Positions 30,967-41,347 are shown, counted from the first letter of the stretch. The stretch: DNA of 64,000 nucleotides from Demequina litorisediminis (GCF_030161615.1 NZ_BSUN01000001.1:1426001-1490000); one strand, 5' to 3'. A program made the numbers and translations. The notes: generated by a model not told the origin, from the sequence alone.

Positions 30967-32450
30967 GCACGCCCGAGCCCGTTCCCGTGGGCGTCGCGGG
31001 TGGCGCGGGCGGGACCCAGGCCGTGACGGAGGACCTCGCCTCGGCATCGGCGGTACTGTCCCGCGCTGGCGATGCGCTCGACACGTGCCTGCGCGCGCTC
31101 GACTCATGTGCGGCGTTGCTGGATGACGCGGCGCGCGACGCGGGTCCCGCAGTGGCGGGGGCCGTTACGAGGGCCGATGCCGCCGTGGGGCACGCCCGTT
31201 GGGGCTTTGGCGGGGTGGGGGCCTTGGCGCGGGACGCCGATGACCTGGGGGTGCGGTTGACGGCAGTGGCACGTACCTATGAGGAGGCGGAGGAGCGGGC
31301 CCGCGGCGGCATCGGCATCGCGACGAGCGTCGCGCGCGCTGCGCACGATGCCGTGGCGACCCAGACCTGGGTGACGCGGACGGCCATGGGGCTGGGCTGG
31401 GCGATCTCGGTGCCGGGCATCGTGGGACGCCTCATGGGCAGGGACCCGGTGGGCGAGGCCGTCATGCCCGACGGCGCACCGCCCATGACGGGCTACATCA
31501 ACCGCGGCACCGTGGGCACGGTGACGGGAGCGCTGGGCACGGACGTGATCATGGACCAGAGCGCCTACGACGCTGTCGTGATGGCACTGCTCGGCGCCAC
31601 CCGCGGGCTCGACGCGCTCTTCGAGGATCGCTACACCGCCGCGGTGCCGCGCGGCCCGCGCACGCGCTCCGAGGTGGCGACCTCCATGGAAGACCTAGCC
31701 TCCAGCCTCGCGGACCTCCCCGCTCCGCCCGAGGGCGCCGTCGCGATCGACGAACTGATGGGTGCCGACGGCAAACGCCGCTACGTGGTGACCATTCCGG
31801 GCACCGCCGACTGGGGACACCGCAGCGTCAACACCGCCGACGGCGAGGGCAACGCCGCCGTCGCGGCAGGTCAGGAGTCCGACGCGATGCGGCTCGCCGT
31901 CGACGCCATGGAGCGGATGGGTATTCCGCGAGACGCCGAGGTGATGCTCGTGGGCCACAGTCAGGGCGGCATGGTGAGCACGGCCATCGCGGGCGTTGAA
32001 GGGATCAGTGAGCGTTTCACCATCACCGACGTGGTGACGTTCGGTTCGCCGGTGGGACACCTGCCGCGCGTCGACGGCGTGAGGTACGCGCATGTCGAGG
32101 ACGTGTCCGACATGGTTCCCGCGCTCGACAAGGGGGCCAACCCGGAGTCAGCCAACGTCACCACGTGGACGGGAGACGCACGCGCCTCGGGCGACAAGAC
32201 CGTCGCGGCGGCAGCGGCGACGGTGCTGGGCGCGCATGCGATGACCACCTACCGGGCTACGGGCAAAGCCATCGACGGACTCGACGACGCCTCGACCAAG
32301 GCGTGGCGCGACGGCACCAAGGGCTACACCACGTCGGTCAGCGCCAACCGGACGCTGTTCAGCCCGGCCACGCCACCGCGCGAGGTGGGCTCCCAGCCCG
32401 CGCCGCAGCGCGAACCCGAGCCGGTCCCTACTCCTGCGCCGAGCCGGTGA
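30963..32450 (+). CDS. Alpha/beta hydrolase with WXG-like helical N-terminus
   Basis: 495-aa protein from GTG 30963, overlapping the previous stop. Residues about 15-130 form a long helical region of WXG100/LXG character (ALDTCLRALDSCAALLDDAA, LTAVARTYEEAEERARGG). A short hydrophobic segment lies near 140-155. The C-terminal half is an alpha/beta hydrolase fold with the nucleophile elbow VMLVGHSQGGMVS (Ser about residue 333). A candidate acid is in the DVSDMVPALD loop and a His in VLGAHAM. The proline-rich tail (QPAPQREPEPVPTPAP) is unstructured. A secreted or surface lipase/esterase delivered by a type VII-like route is inferred, not shown. Confidence 0.65.
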   Translation: MSTPEPVPVGVAGGAGGTQAVTEDLASASAVLSRAGDALDTCLRALDSCAALLDDAARDAGPAVAGAVTRADAAVGHARWGFGGVGALARDADDLGVRLTAVARTYEEAEERARGGIGIATSVARAAHDAVATQTWVTRTAMGLGWAISVPGIVGRLMGRDPVGEAVMPDGAPPMTGYINRGTVGTVTGALGTDVIMDQSAYDAVVMALLGATRGLDALFEDRYTAAVPRGPRTRSEVATSMEDLASSLADLPAPPEGAVAIDELMGADGKRRYVVTIPGTADWGHRSVNTADGEGNAAVAAGQESDAMRLAVDAMERMGIPRDAEVMLVGHSQGGMVSTAIAGVEGISERFTITDVVTFGSPVGHLPRVDGVRYAHVEDVSDMVPALDKGANPESANVTTWTGDARASGDKTVAAAAATVLGAHAMTTYRATGKAIDGLDDASTKAWRDGTKGYTTSVSANRTLFSPATPPREVGSQPAPQREPEPVPTPAPSR

Positions 32451-32815
32451 GGCCGCGCACGATGGACGAGATGATGGTGATGACGAGCGCGCCGACGAGC
32501 GCCAGCCAGAAGTCACCAATCACCAGGCTCGATGCCCCCGAACCACGTGGTGACCCACGCCGCGAGCCACAGTACAAACCAGTTCACCACCAGGGCGAAC
32601 AGTCCGAGCGTCAGGATGGTGATGGGGAGCGCGAGGATCTGCAGGATGGGCTTGATGACCTGGTTGAGCAGGCGCAGGATGACACCGACGGCACCGAACA
32701 CCAGCAGGCGCGTCCACCATTCGCCCTCTCCGCCCGTCACGGCGATGTCGAGGGGCAACAGCGTCGCAACCCACACGCCCACGGCCATGGCGATCACGTT
32801 CAGCACGAACCTCAT
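32428..32815 (-). CDS. Phage-holin-family (Phage_holin_4_2) membrane protein
   Basis: Small integral membrane protein, 128 aa. Reading AGCT at 32525-32529 extends it from WFGGIE into LVIGDFWLALVGALVITIIS, giving the usual four spans of the family. The conserved core is LRLLNQVIKPILQILALPIT with LGLFALVVNWFVLW. Despite the family name, these chromosomal proteins are widespread in bacteria and not tied to lysis; the function is unknown. Its 3' end overlaps the convergent hydrolase stop by about 23 bases. Confidence 0.85.
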
Positions 32816-32850
32816 GCCAAGGAGTCTTTCACACCTGGCACGATGTCCCC

Positions 32851-33932
32851 ATGAGCCTTCCCGTGCCCCGCCCCGCCGTCGCCGGCCTCCCCGCGTACGT
32901 TCCCGGTGCTCGTGGTGCGGCCGACAGGCTCCCGCCCGTCGGCTCTCCTCCAACGAGACGCCCTTCGACCCGCTGCCCTCGGTGGCCGCCGCGATCGCGC
33001 GAGCCGGTGACGGCATCCACCGCTACCCCGACATGTTCGCGGTCGACCTGCACGAGCGGCTCGCCGCCCGGTTCGGCGTCACGCCGCGCCAGGTCGCGGT
33101 GGGCGGCGGCTCGGTAGCGGTCCTGCAACACATCCTCACCGCCTACTGCCAGGCGGGCGACGAGGTGGTGTTCGCCTGGCGTTCCTTCGAGGCGTACCCG
33201 ATTCTCACCCACATCGCCGGGGCCACCCCGGTGATGGTGCCGGTGACGCAGGACGGCCGCCACGACATCGACGCGATGATCGCCGCCGTCACCGACCGCA
33301 CCAAGGTGGCGATGCTGTGCTCACCGAACAACCCCACCGGGCCGGCCCTCACCCGCGATGAGTTCGCTCGCTTCATGGCGGCCGTGCCCACGTCCGTCCT
33401 CGTGGTGCTCGACGAGGCGTACGTCGAGTTCGTCACCGACGCCGACGCGGTGGCGGGCCTGGAGGAGATTCCTCGCCACGACAACCTCCTGGTGTTGCGC
33501 ACGTTCTCCAAGGCCTACGGCCTCGCGGGCGCCCGCGTGGGCTTCGCGCTCGGATCCGAGGCTCTGATCGCGCCCGTCAGCGCATGTGTCACGCCCTTCT
33601 CGGTGTCCTCGGCCGCTCAGGCCGCGGCCCTCGCCTCGCTCGAGCCCATCGCCGAGCAGGAGTTGCTGGAGCGTGTCCAGCAGGTGGTCGCCGAGCGTCC
33701 ACGCCTGCGCGACGGCCTGCGTGAGCTCGGCTGGGAGGTGCCCGAGGCACAGGGCAACTTCGTATGGATTCCGGCGGGTGACCGCACGGTCGAGATCGCC
33801 GTAGCGCTCGCGGCCCTGGAGCCTGCCGTGTTGGTGCGCCCGTTCGCGGGTGAAGGCATCCGCGTGACCGTCGGCTCGACCGTCGAGAACGACGCGGTTC
33901 TCGCCGCGATGGCGTCGCATCGGGCCGCGTGA
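32851..33932 (+). CDS. hisC: Histidinol-phosphate aminotransferase family
   Basis: PLP-dependent class I/II aminotransferase of the HisC type, which converts imidazole-acetol phosphate to histidinol phosphate and can also act on aromatic amino acids. About 360 aa. Landmarks are PRPAVAGLPAYVPGA, SSNETPFDPLPSV, CSPNNPTGP and the PLP lysine in RTFSKAYGLAGARVGFAL (about residue 228). One frame error near 32925-32945 separates PGARGAADR from RLSSNETPFD. It requires one base added or two removed and does not follow the simple AGCT rule. The ATGAGCCTT start is native, because MSLPVPRPAVAG is the expected beginning. Orphan from other his genes. Confidence 0.85.
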
Positions 33933-34018
33933 GGGGGCTGGGGTAATCTTGTCGCGTGTTCCGATGCCCCTGCGTCTGTCCGGCGCCGAGAACTGAGCCT
34001 GGAACTGTAGGAGCCTAC

Positions 34019-34886
34019 GTGACCCCCATCGATTACGAGGCGATCGCGCGCGACGCGGGCCTCGAGCGCGTCGGAGCCCGCCCGCCGCTCGGCGAGTACC
34101 TTGCCGAAATGTGGCGGCGCCGCGCCTTCGCCACTTCCCTTGCGAAGTTCCGCATCCAAGCGACCGTGGCCGAGAACCGCCTGGGTCTCGCCTGGATCGT
34201 GCTGCGCCCACTGCTGAACGCGGCGCTGTACGGCACCATCTTCGGCATCATCCTGCCGCGCTCCACTCGCCCCGGCGACGTCGCCTTCATCCCGTTCCTG
34301 GTCGTCGGCGTCTTCATCTTCGAGTTCTTCTCGAAGTCGTTCTCCGACGGCGCCAAGGCGATCACCGGCAACGCGTCGCTCGTGCGGTCCCTGAACTTCC
34401 CGCGCATGCTGTTGCCCGTCGCACAGATCATTCAGCAGGTCATCGAGCCTCATTCCGATGCTCGTGATCATGGGCATCATCGTGCTCGCGTTCGGGCTAC
34501 CACTCACATGGTGGTGGCTCCTCGTGATCCCGGCCATGGTGTTGATGGCGATGTTCAACCTCGGCATCGCGCTCCTGGCGGCCCGCCTGACGGTGCACCT
34601 GCGCGACCTCACGCAGGTGATCCCGCTCATCTCGCGCCTGTTCTTCTACGCCTCGGGCATCTTCTACTCGCTGGAGGAGGTCCTCAAGGACCAGCCGGAC
34701 TGGATGCTCACGGTGGCGCAACTGAACCCCGTGCACGACTACATCACCATCGTCCGTGACACCGTGCTGCTCGGCGAGAGCGGACCCGGCTGGATGTGGA
34801 TCATCGCGGCCGGGGCCGGCGTGGTGACCTTGGCGGTGGGCATCGTGTTCTTCTGGCGTGCCGAGGAAAGGTACGGACATGACTGA
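34019..34886 (+). CDS. Surface-polysaccharide ABC-2 exporter permease (TagG/Wzm type)
   Basis: Transport permease of an ABC-2 exporter for undecaprenyl-linked polysaccharide or teichoic acid, 288 aa. The amphipathic N-terminus (YLAEMWRRRAFATSLAKFR) is followed by six membrane spans, for example LVVGVFIFEFFSKSFSDGA and ISRLFFYASGIFYSLEEVL. Reading AGCT at 34446-34450 restores VIELIPMLVIMGIIV. GTG 34019 follows GTAGGAG by five bases (the spacer itself contains a possible AGCT error). It overlaps the ATPase gene by eight bases, so the two form one transporter. It heads the glycan locus extending to 43.6 kb. Confidence 0.9.
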
Positions 34887-35618
34887 CACCCTCGGTGCGC
34901 CCACGGTCGTGGTCGACGACCTCCACATCAAGTACAAGACGTTCACGTCCGGCAAGCGGGCCGCGCAGAACCGTGCGCTGCTGACCCGCCAGCGCGGCAT
35001 CCGCGTGGTGCATGCGTTGAAGGGCGTGTCCTTCGTGGCGCGCGAGGGCGAGTCCATCGGCGTCATCGGCCACAACGGCTCCGGAAAGTCGACCCTGATG
35101 CGGTCCATCTCCGGCCTCATCGCTCCGGCTCAGGGCCGTGTGTTCGCCTCGAGCCGCCCCGCACTGCTGGGTGTCAACGCCGCACTCATCCCGAGCCTCT
35201 CGGGCGAGAAGAACGTCATCCTCGGTGGTCTGGCGCTGGGATTGACGCCCGCGGAGATCGAGGCGAAGTACCAGAGCATCGTGGACTTCGCGGACATGGA
35301 AGAGTTCATCGACCTGCCCATGAAGAGCCTACTCGTCGGGTATGTCCTCGCGCCTGCGCTTCTCCATCGCGGTCTCCCGTGACCACCAGATTCTGTTGGT
35401 GGATGAGGCGCTCGCGGTGGGCGACAAGGGCTTCCGCCAGAAGAGCGAGGCCCGTATCCGTGACATGCGTGAGCAGGCGGGAACCGTGTTCCTCGTCAGC
35501 CACTCCATGACGTCCATCCTGGACACCTGTAACCGGGTCATCTGGATCGACCACGGCGAGCCTGCGGATGGACGGCGACCCCGACGAGGTCGTGAAGGCC
35601 TACAAGGCTTCCAAGTAG
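34879..35618 (+). CDS. Surface-polysaccharide ABC exporter ATPase (TagH/Wzt type)
   Basis: ATP-binding subunit for the permease upstream, 245 aa. Walker A is GHNGSGKSTLMRSI (about residues 60-73). The ABC signature, destroyed as written, becomes KSYSSGMSSRLRFSIA when AGCT is read at 35326-35330. Walker B is ILLVDEALAVGDKGF, and the switch His is in VFLVSHSM. A second repair at 35559-35563 yields the ending VVKAYKASK. There is no C-terminal carbohydrate-binding domain of the long Wzt kind, so glycan selection probably lies in the permease or the glycan's length control. Coupled to the permease by ATGACTGA overlap. Confidence 0.92.
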
Positions 35619-35666
35619 ACACACACTCGCAACCGACCGTTCAGGTCGCTGTGCTGTGCTGTGCCC

Positions 35667-36638
35667 ATGGCACGCATGGGCTGGGTGGAATCACCCTTAC
35701 AACTGGTGAACGCAGTGGAGTACGCCGCGGCGACGGGCGACGGCGTTCACCTCTGCCTGCGCGAGGGCGCCCGCCGGCTCGGTGACACCGGACGCCTCCT
35801 CGCGCCGCGACTTCCGCGCGGCGTGACGATGTCCGGGCCGTGGCGCCACGCCACCCTGTCGCCGTTCGCCACCGCGCGCCGCAGGCTCGCGGGTGATGCG
35901 AACTCCGGTCAGGTCCGCGCAGTCGCCACCTTCGCTGGCGCGCAGGACACGGTACTGGTGGACGACGGCTCGGGGATGCTGTCCATGGCGCGCCGCCTCA
36001 TCGAGGGCCGCCCCCTTGGCCGCCACGCGAAGAACGAGTCTCGCCTGCACCGCGCCCTCGGAGCCGCGGCGGCCGTACGACTGCGCACCGCCGCCCAGGA
36101 GGGCAGGCTGACCGTCTTCACCGCCTACTCCGACACGGAGACCATGGCGCGTCTCGGCGCGCTCGGCGCGACCGTCATCCACAACGACTACGCATGGCTG
36201 CGCGGCACCTCCCTGGTGGCCGATGCCGCGGTGGGCTCGCACGTCGTGGTGGGCTCGGCGCTCGTGGACGACGGCTACCTCGACACCGATGCGTACGCAG
36301 GCTGGCTGCGTGACCTCGCCGCACAGGGCCCCGTCACCTACTACCCGCACCGGCGCGAGCGCCGCGACTCGCTGCAGCGCTGGGCCCAGGTGCCTGGCGT
36401 GGCGGTCCAGCGGCCCCTGCTGCCCATCGAGGTGCTGCTGGCGAGCGCGCCGGGAGTACGCCGGGTCAGCACGCTGCCATCTTCGGTGGTGGCGACGCTG
36501 TCCACCATCTTGGACCGCTCGGTGGACCTGGACGTCTCCGCGGTGCCTCATCACTGGCTGACGTCCGCGGCGGACGACTCCCTACGGAGTCTGCTGGAGG
36601 ATGTTTCCGCACGGGGGCGAGCGCGTGCCGTCGCGTAA
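35667..36638 (+). CDS. GT52-like glycosyltransferase, possible sialyltransferase
   Basis: 323-aa cytoplasmic protein with an intact frame. The start MGWVESPLQLVNAVEYA matches the beginning of family 52 and polysialyltransferase-like enzymes, where an (E/S)SPLQ(L/A)xNA motif opens the GT-B fold. Later it has TVFTAYSDTETMARLGALGA, DAYAGWLRDLAAQGPVTYYPHRRE (a PH-R box where sialyltransferases hold catalytic His/Arg residues) and VRRVSTLPSSVVATLS near the end. Because NeuA and NeuB homologues follow at once, the donor is probably a CMP-nonulosonic acid. Family placement is by motif only. ATG 35667 is preferred; ATG 35676 is possible. Confidence 0.7.
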   Translation: MARMGWVESPLQLVNAVEYAAATGDGVHLCLREGARRLGDTGRLLAPRLPRGVTMSGPWRHATLSPFATARRRLAGDANSGQVRAVATFAGAQDTVLVDDGSGMLSMARRLIEGRPLGRHAKNESRLHRALGAAAAVRLRTAAQEGRLTVFTAYSDTETMARLGALGATVIHNDYAWLRGTSLVADAAVGSHVVVGSALVDDGYLDTDAYAGWLRDLAAQGPVTYYPHRRERRDSLQRWAQVPGVAVQRPLLPIEVLLASAPGVRRVSTLPSSVVATLSTILDRSVDLDVSAVPHHWLTSAADDSLRSLLEDVSARGRARAVA

Positions 36639-36642
36639 GGGT

Positions 36643-37795
36643 ATGACCGTCGCGATCATTCCCGCGCGCGGCGGCTCCAAAGGTGTGCCCGGCAAGAACA
36701 TCGCCAGGGTGGGCGGCGTGCCGCTCGTGGCGCGCGCCGTCGCATCGGCTCTCGATGCGCCGGGGATCGATGCGGTCTACGTCTCGACCGATGACGCCGC
36801 CATCGCGGCCGTGGCGCGCGCCGCGGGCGCGGGCGTCATCGACAGGCCCGCGAACATCGCGGGCGACCTCGCCAGCAGCGAGGATGCCCTGCTGCACGGG
36901 CTGGGGGTCCTCGCCGACCAGGGTCACGATGTTGCGGCGTTGGCGTTCCTCCAGGCCACCTCCCCGTTCATCGATCCCGATGCCCTGGGCAGGGCCGTGG
37001 CACGGGTGCGTGACGGCGACGAGGACGCGGTGTTCTCCGCGTTCGAGACCCACGGCTTCCTGTGGCGAGTGGGACCCGACGGCGCCGACGGTGTGAATCA
37101 CGACAAGTCCTTCCGGCCGCGCAGGCAGGACCGCGAGGCGCAGTACCAGGAGTCCGGAGCGTTCTACGTGATGGACGCCGCGGGCTTCGTCGAGGCCCGT
37201 CACCGCTTCTTCGGCACCGTGGGTCTCGAGGTGGTCGACGCGCTCGCGGGACTCGAGATCGACGACCCGCACGAGCCTAGAGGCGGCGCGAGCCCTCGCG
37301 CCCCTGCTCAGTCGCCCCCGCATCGGCGCCATCGACGCTCTCGTCATGGACTTCGACGGCGTCCACACCGATGACCTCGTGGAGGTCAATCAGGAGGGCA
37401 CGGAGGCCGTCACCGTGAGTCGCTCGGACGGCATGGGGCTGTCCATGCTGCGTGCCGCGGGCGTGCCCATGCTCATCCTCAGCAAGGAACGCAACCCCGT
37501 CGTCGAGGCCCGCGGCCGCAAGCTCGGTATCGAGACGGTGTACGGCGCTGACGACAAGGTGAACATCCTGCGGCAGTGGAGTGAACTTCGCGGTTTTTCG
37601 CTGTCGAAGGTTGCCTACGTGGGAAACGATGTGAACGACGTGGAAAGCATGGCCTCGGTCGGCTGGCCCGTCACCGTCCCAGACGCCCATCCCGCTGCGC
37701 TCGCCGTGGCCCGGGTCCACTTGACCCGGCCGGGAGGGCGCGGAGCACTCCGCGAACTCGCGGAGATGATCCTCACCACACTTGAAGGAGCATGA
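36643..37795 (+). CDS. neuA: Bifunctional CMP-nonulosonate synthetase with HAD phosphatase domain
   Basis: Repairing AGCT at 37274-37278 fuses two frames into one 383-aa protein. Residues about 1-225 are an acylneuraminate cytidylyltransferase, with the CTP loop VAIIPARGGSKGVPGKNIA, then VYVSTDDAAIAAVA, ALAFLQATSPFIDPDAL and YQESGAFYVMDAAGF. Residues about 235-383 are a KdsC-like HAD phosphatase: nucleophile motif ALVMDFDGVHTDD, LILSKERNPVVEARGRKLG, and the late acidic motif VAYVGNDVNDVESM. Such NeuA-HAD fusions exist elsewhere, including the vertebrate CMP-sialate synthetase. The protein would dephosphorylate a nonulosonate 9-phosphate and activate it with CTP, but the second step is inferred. 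It sits one base before neuB. Confidence 0.85.
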
Positions 37796-37796
37796 C

Positions 37797-38674
37797 ATGG
37801 CTGAAGCAGTGCAGATCGGTGCCCACAAGGTCGGACCCGGCCAGCCCGTCTACATGATCGCGGAGATCGGACTCAACCACAACGGCTCGGTCGACAACGC
37901 GCTGCGCCTAATCGACGTCGCGATCGAGGCCGGATGCCAGGCGGTGAAGTTCCAGAAGCGCACCCCCGAGATCTCCACCCCCGAGCACATGAAGGACACG
38001 CCTCGCGACACCCCGTGGGGCACCATGACGTACCTCGAGTACCGCTACAAGGTGGAGTTCGAGAAGGACGAGTACGCGCAGATCGACGCCTACTGCAAGG
38101 CGCGTGGCGTGGACTGGTTCGCGTCGCCGTGGGACGAGCCGGCCGTCGACTTCCTCGAGGAGATGGACACCGTCGCCTACAAGATCGCGTCCGCCTCGGT
38201 CACCGACCTCGGCATGCTGCGCCGCATTCGTGAGACCGGCAAGCCCGTGATCCTCTCGACCGGCATGTCCACCATCGAGCAGATCGACCGTGCCGTCGAG
38301 ACCCTCGGCAAGGACAACCTGGTCATCCTGCACGCGACGTCCACCTACCCGCTGCCCCCCGAGGAGGCCAACCTCCTCATGATCCCCGCCCTCGCGGAGC
38401 GCTACGACCTCCCCACGGGCTACTCGGGTCACGAGCCCGGCCTCCAGATCTCCGTGGCCGCGGTGGCCCTCGGGGCGGTGGCCGTCGAGCGCCACATCAC
38501 GCTGGACCGCACCATGTGGGGTTCGGACCACGCCGCCTCGCTGGAGCCCACGGGCCTGAAGAACCTGGTGCGCGACATCCGCATCATCGAGCAGGGCCTC
38601 GGCGACGGCGTGAAGCGCGTGTTCCCCGGCGAGGCTCGCCCCGCTGAGCAAGCCTGCGTCGCGTTGACGCTTGA
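37797..38674 (+). CDS. neuB: NeuB-type N-acylneuraminate synthase lacking the SAF domain
   Basis: Condenses phosphoenolpyruvate with an N-acyl-mannosamine-type sugar (or its 6-phosphate) to make a nonulosonic acid. The TIM-barrel motifs are YMIAEIGLNHNGSVDNAL, CQAVKFQKRTPE, DWFASPWDEPAVDFLEE, KIASASVTDLGMLRRI, ILSTGMSTIEQI and PTGYSGHEPGLQISVAAVAL. AGCT repairs at 38632 and 38651 give the typical interdomain ending PLSKLRRVDA and a stop at 38672, so the protein is 291 aa. Usual NeuB and SpsE proteins are near 340-350 aa because of a C-terminal antifreeze-like SAF domain; that domain is absent here. Five bases separate it from the neuA-HAD gene's end. Confidence 0.88.
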
Positions 38675-38753
38675 GTCCCACTCGGCGCCTTCCGGAGCGG
38701 AATCGTCCGCCCGGGAGGCCGCCGCGGCGGTCTCGACCCCGCTCGCCGAGCGT

Positions 38754-41347
38754 GTGGTCGTCTTCGTCGAGAATCGCAACGGAGTGCGCATCCTCGCGGC
38801 GCTCCATGATCGCTTTCCCGCGCCGCGAGCGTGACGGTCGTCACCGCGGACGTGAACACCGACGTCCAGGTGTGGGTCGAGGACGAGGCCGAGCGCCACC
38901 CGATCGTTGGCGAGGTCGTGAACCTCGCCCGCGAGTGGGGCGTGCGCCGCCACGACGAACTTCGCGGCGCCATCGTGGAGCGCCTTCCCGGCTGGCTCGC
39001 CGACGCAGGCGCCGACCGCATCGTGCTGTTCAACGATCAGTCGGTGCGCGGCTCCGCCATCGTCGCCGCCCGCGGCGACGTCCCGGTGGTGCTGGTGCAG
39101 GACGGCACCCTCGAGTTTGTGGAGCGCGTCACCACCCCCGGGCTCGGTGACCAGAACGCCCGCTATGGCACCTCCGACGTCGCGCGCATCTGTGTGTGGG
39201 GACCCCGCGGACGCGAGCGGGTGCTCGCCGCACGCGAGGACCTGCCCCAGCCGGACATTCGGGTCACCGGTGCCGTGCTGCACTCCGCCAACCCGGAGGC
39301 TCGCGACTGCCTACGAGCACCGCGCCCGGGTGCTGCGCTCCGGTGAGCCGCGCACGGGCCTCGACATCGTGCTGCTGGACCAGCCGCTCGGCGCCCAGCG
39401 CAAGACCACGGTGCAGGCGCATCGGGCCATGATTGGTGACTTGGTCGCGGCACTGGACGCGTCCGACCGCCTCACCATCAAGCCGCACCCGTCCAGCGAC
39501 GCCCGCCACCTGGCCTTCCTTGAGTCCCTCCCTGGCGTCACCGTGCTGGAGGCCTCCGAGCCCCTAACCGCGGAGCGCCTTCACGAGGCCGATGTCGCGG
39601 TCACCTGGTTCTCGACGGCCTACCTGGACACCATGCGGGCAGGCCTGCCGCTCATCGCCATCGGCGACCCCCGTATCTCCCTTGCCCTGCCTACCCTGAA
39701 GTCGGAGCCTGCTGCGTTCCGTCGGCTCCGTCCCGGAGGCCGTGGAGGTGCTGACCGAGCCTACGCGAGGTGGGCCGCTTCCGCGCCAACGCGGAGGGCG
39801 TGGTGCCGGACGCGCTGCTCCGGCTCAACCCTGACGTCGAGCGCGACGTTGCGGACGCGATCCTCGCGCCCATCGACGTCCCCGAAGACAGCCCCGCCGG
39901 TCCCGCCGCCGAGCGCTTCCCGCGCAGCGCACGCCGCGAGGCCGCCCTCTTCGCACTCGGCGCCCCGCCCGCGCCGCGGACCAAGATTGCGGTGCTGGGC
40001 GAACGCTTTGTGCAGTCGATCGGCGTCTCGCTGCCCATCATGGCTGCGGCCCGTCACCTCACCGCGACGGCTCAGGCCGAGGTGCGCCTCATCGACGTGA
40101 TGGAGTATCACAGCGTCGAGGCGGTCCTCGCGGAGCCGAGGCCCGACGAGGTGGTGCTGATCAATAGCCTGCGCCCGTTCTGGGTGAAGCCGTGGCTGCC
40201 CGACCTGGTCACCGCGCTGCGGGGCCGCGGTCGCACGCCCTTCGTCTACGCGCACGAGACCCGCGCGGTCGTCGAGCGTGAGCACGCCGCGTTCCGCTCG
40301 GCCCACCGGGCCATGCTTGAGGCGCTTGAGGGCTGTGCCGTGCTGTGCGTGTCGGAGTCGCAGGCCCGGATGTTCGCCGAGATGGGAGCCCCCACCACGC
40401 GCGTCGTCTACAACACGTCCCCCGGCATCGTCCCGGCCGCGATCACTCCTCGCCGCCGCGGCGAGCGCGCGCAGGTGGTCATGGTGGGGTCCGTTCAGGC
40501 TCGCAAGGGAGCCGACTGGTTCTCCCGCGTCGCAGACCTTGCGGCGGAGCGGCGGCTGCCGCTGGACTTCGTGTGGGTCGGAGGCGGAACGCCCGACATC
40601 TACCAGTCGCCCGCGGTCGCGTGGAAGGGTCACCTGCCGCGCCGGTCCGCCGAGGCCATCGTGCGGGCTTCCGACGTGTTCCTCCTGTCAAGCGTGGACG
40701 ACCCGATGCCGCTTTCGGCCCTCGAGGCGATCGCCGCCGGCGTCAGGATTGTCGCGTACACGGGGGTGGGCAGCGACGAGGTGCTGGCGGGGGTGCGTGG
40801 CTACGCCTCGTATGACCGCCACGACCCGGAGGAGATGCTCGCCGCCGTCGAGGCCGTGCTGACCCAGGAGGTCGATGCCGCCGAATACCAGGCCATTGTC
40901 GACACCTTCAGTGTGGAGGCGTTCTCGGAGCGCCTGCTCGCCGTGGTGGCGGCCGATGCTGCAGCAGCCTCCGGCGCACGAGACGCCGCGAGACCTGCTG
41001 GGGGTGGCCCCGTGCCCGTCCGTGACGTGGCGCGAGCGCTGCGGGCGGAGCGGCTCGACGAGGCGCGCATCCTCACCCGCCAGGTGGTGCGCGCGCATCC
41101 CCATGAGGCGACCCTGCGTTCGCTCGCGACGGCGTGGCTGGGCGTCGGCGAGCGCGAGTACGCCCTGGCACTGCTGCGCACCGCGTACCTGGTGTCCGAC
41201 AACGAGGACGAGTTCCGTGCCGCGGTGGATGTCACCTTCGCGAAGTACGGGGTGTCGATGCGCCACGTGGATCGCTGGTCGATGCGCAACGCCACGCGGC
41301 GCGCATGGCGTCGAGTCAGGCCGTACGCGCCTGGCTCGCGAGGGTGA
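38754..41347 (+). CDS. Fused double glycosyltransferase of the glycan locus
   Basis: An 863-aa protein rebuilt by AGCT repairs at 39297, 39706 and 39758 plus one C restored in the run near 38819. Residues about 1-330 form a GT-B capsule/CDP-glycerol-transferase-like half, with VVLVQDGTLEFVERV and the KPHP-type motif LTIKPHPSSDARHLAFLE, then VAVTWFSTAYLDTMRAGLP. Residues about 390-690 form a GT4-like half, with VVMVGSVQARKGADWFSRVA, FVWVGGGTPD and the donor motif FLLSSVDDPMPLSALEAIAA. The last 150 residues are helical. No stop separates the halves in the repaired frame. The start is uncertain: GTG 38754 is used, but TTG 38664 is open and overlaps neuB. Confidence 0.72.

Noticed and set aside
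32428-32815. Prophage lysis gene
   Set aside because: The holin-family name is historical; no other phage gene is in the window and such proteins are common in bacterial chromosomes.
33956-34018. N-terminal extension of the TagG gene
   Set aside because: It is open but Cys/Pro-rich without family match, whereas GTG 34019 has a good ribosome-binding site.
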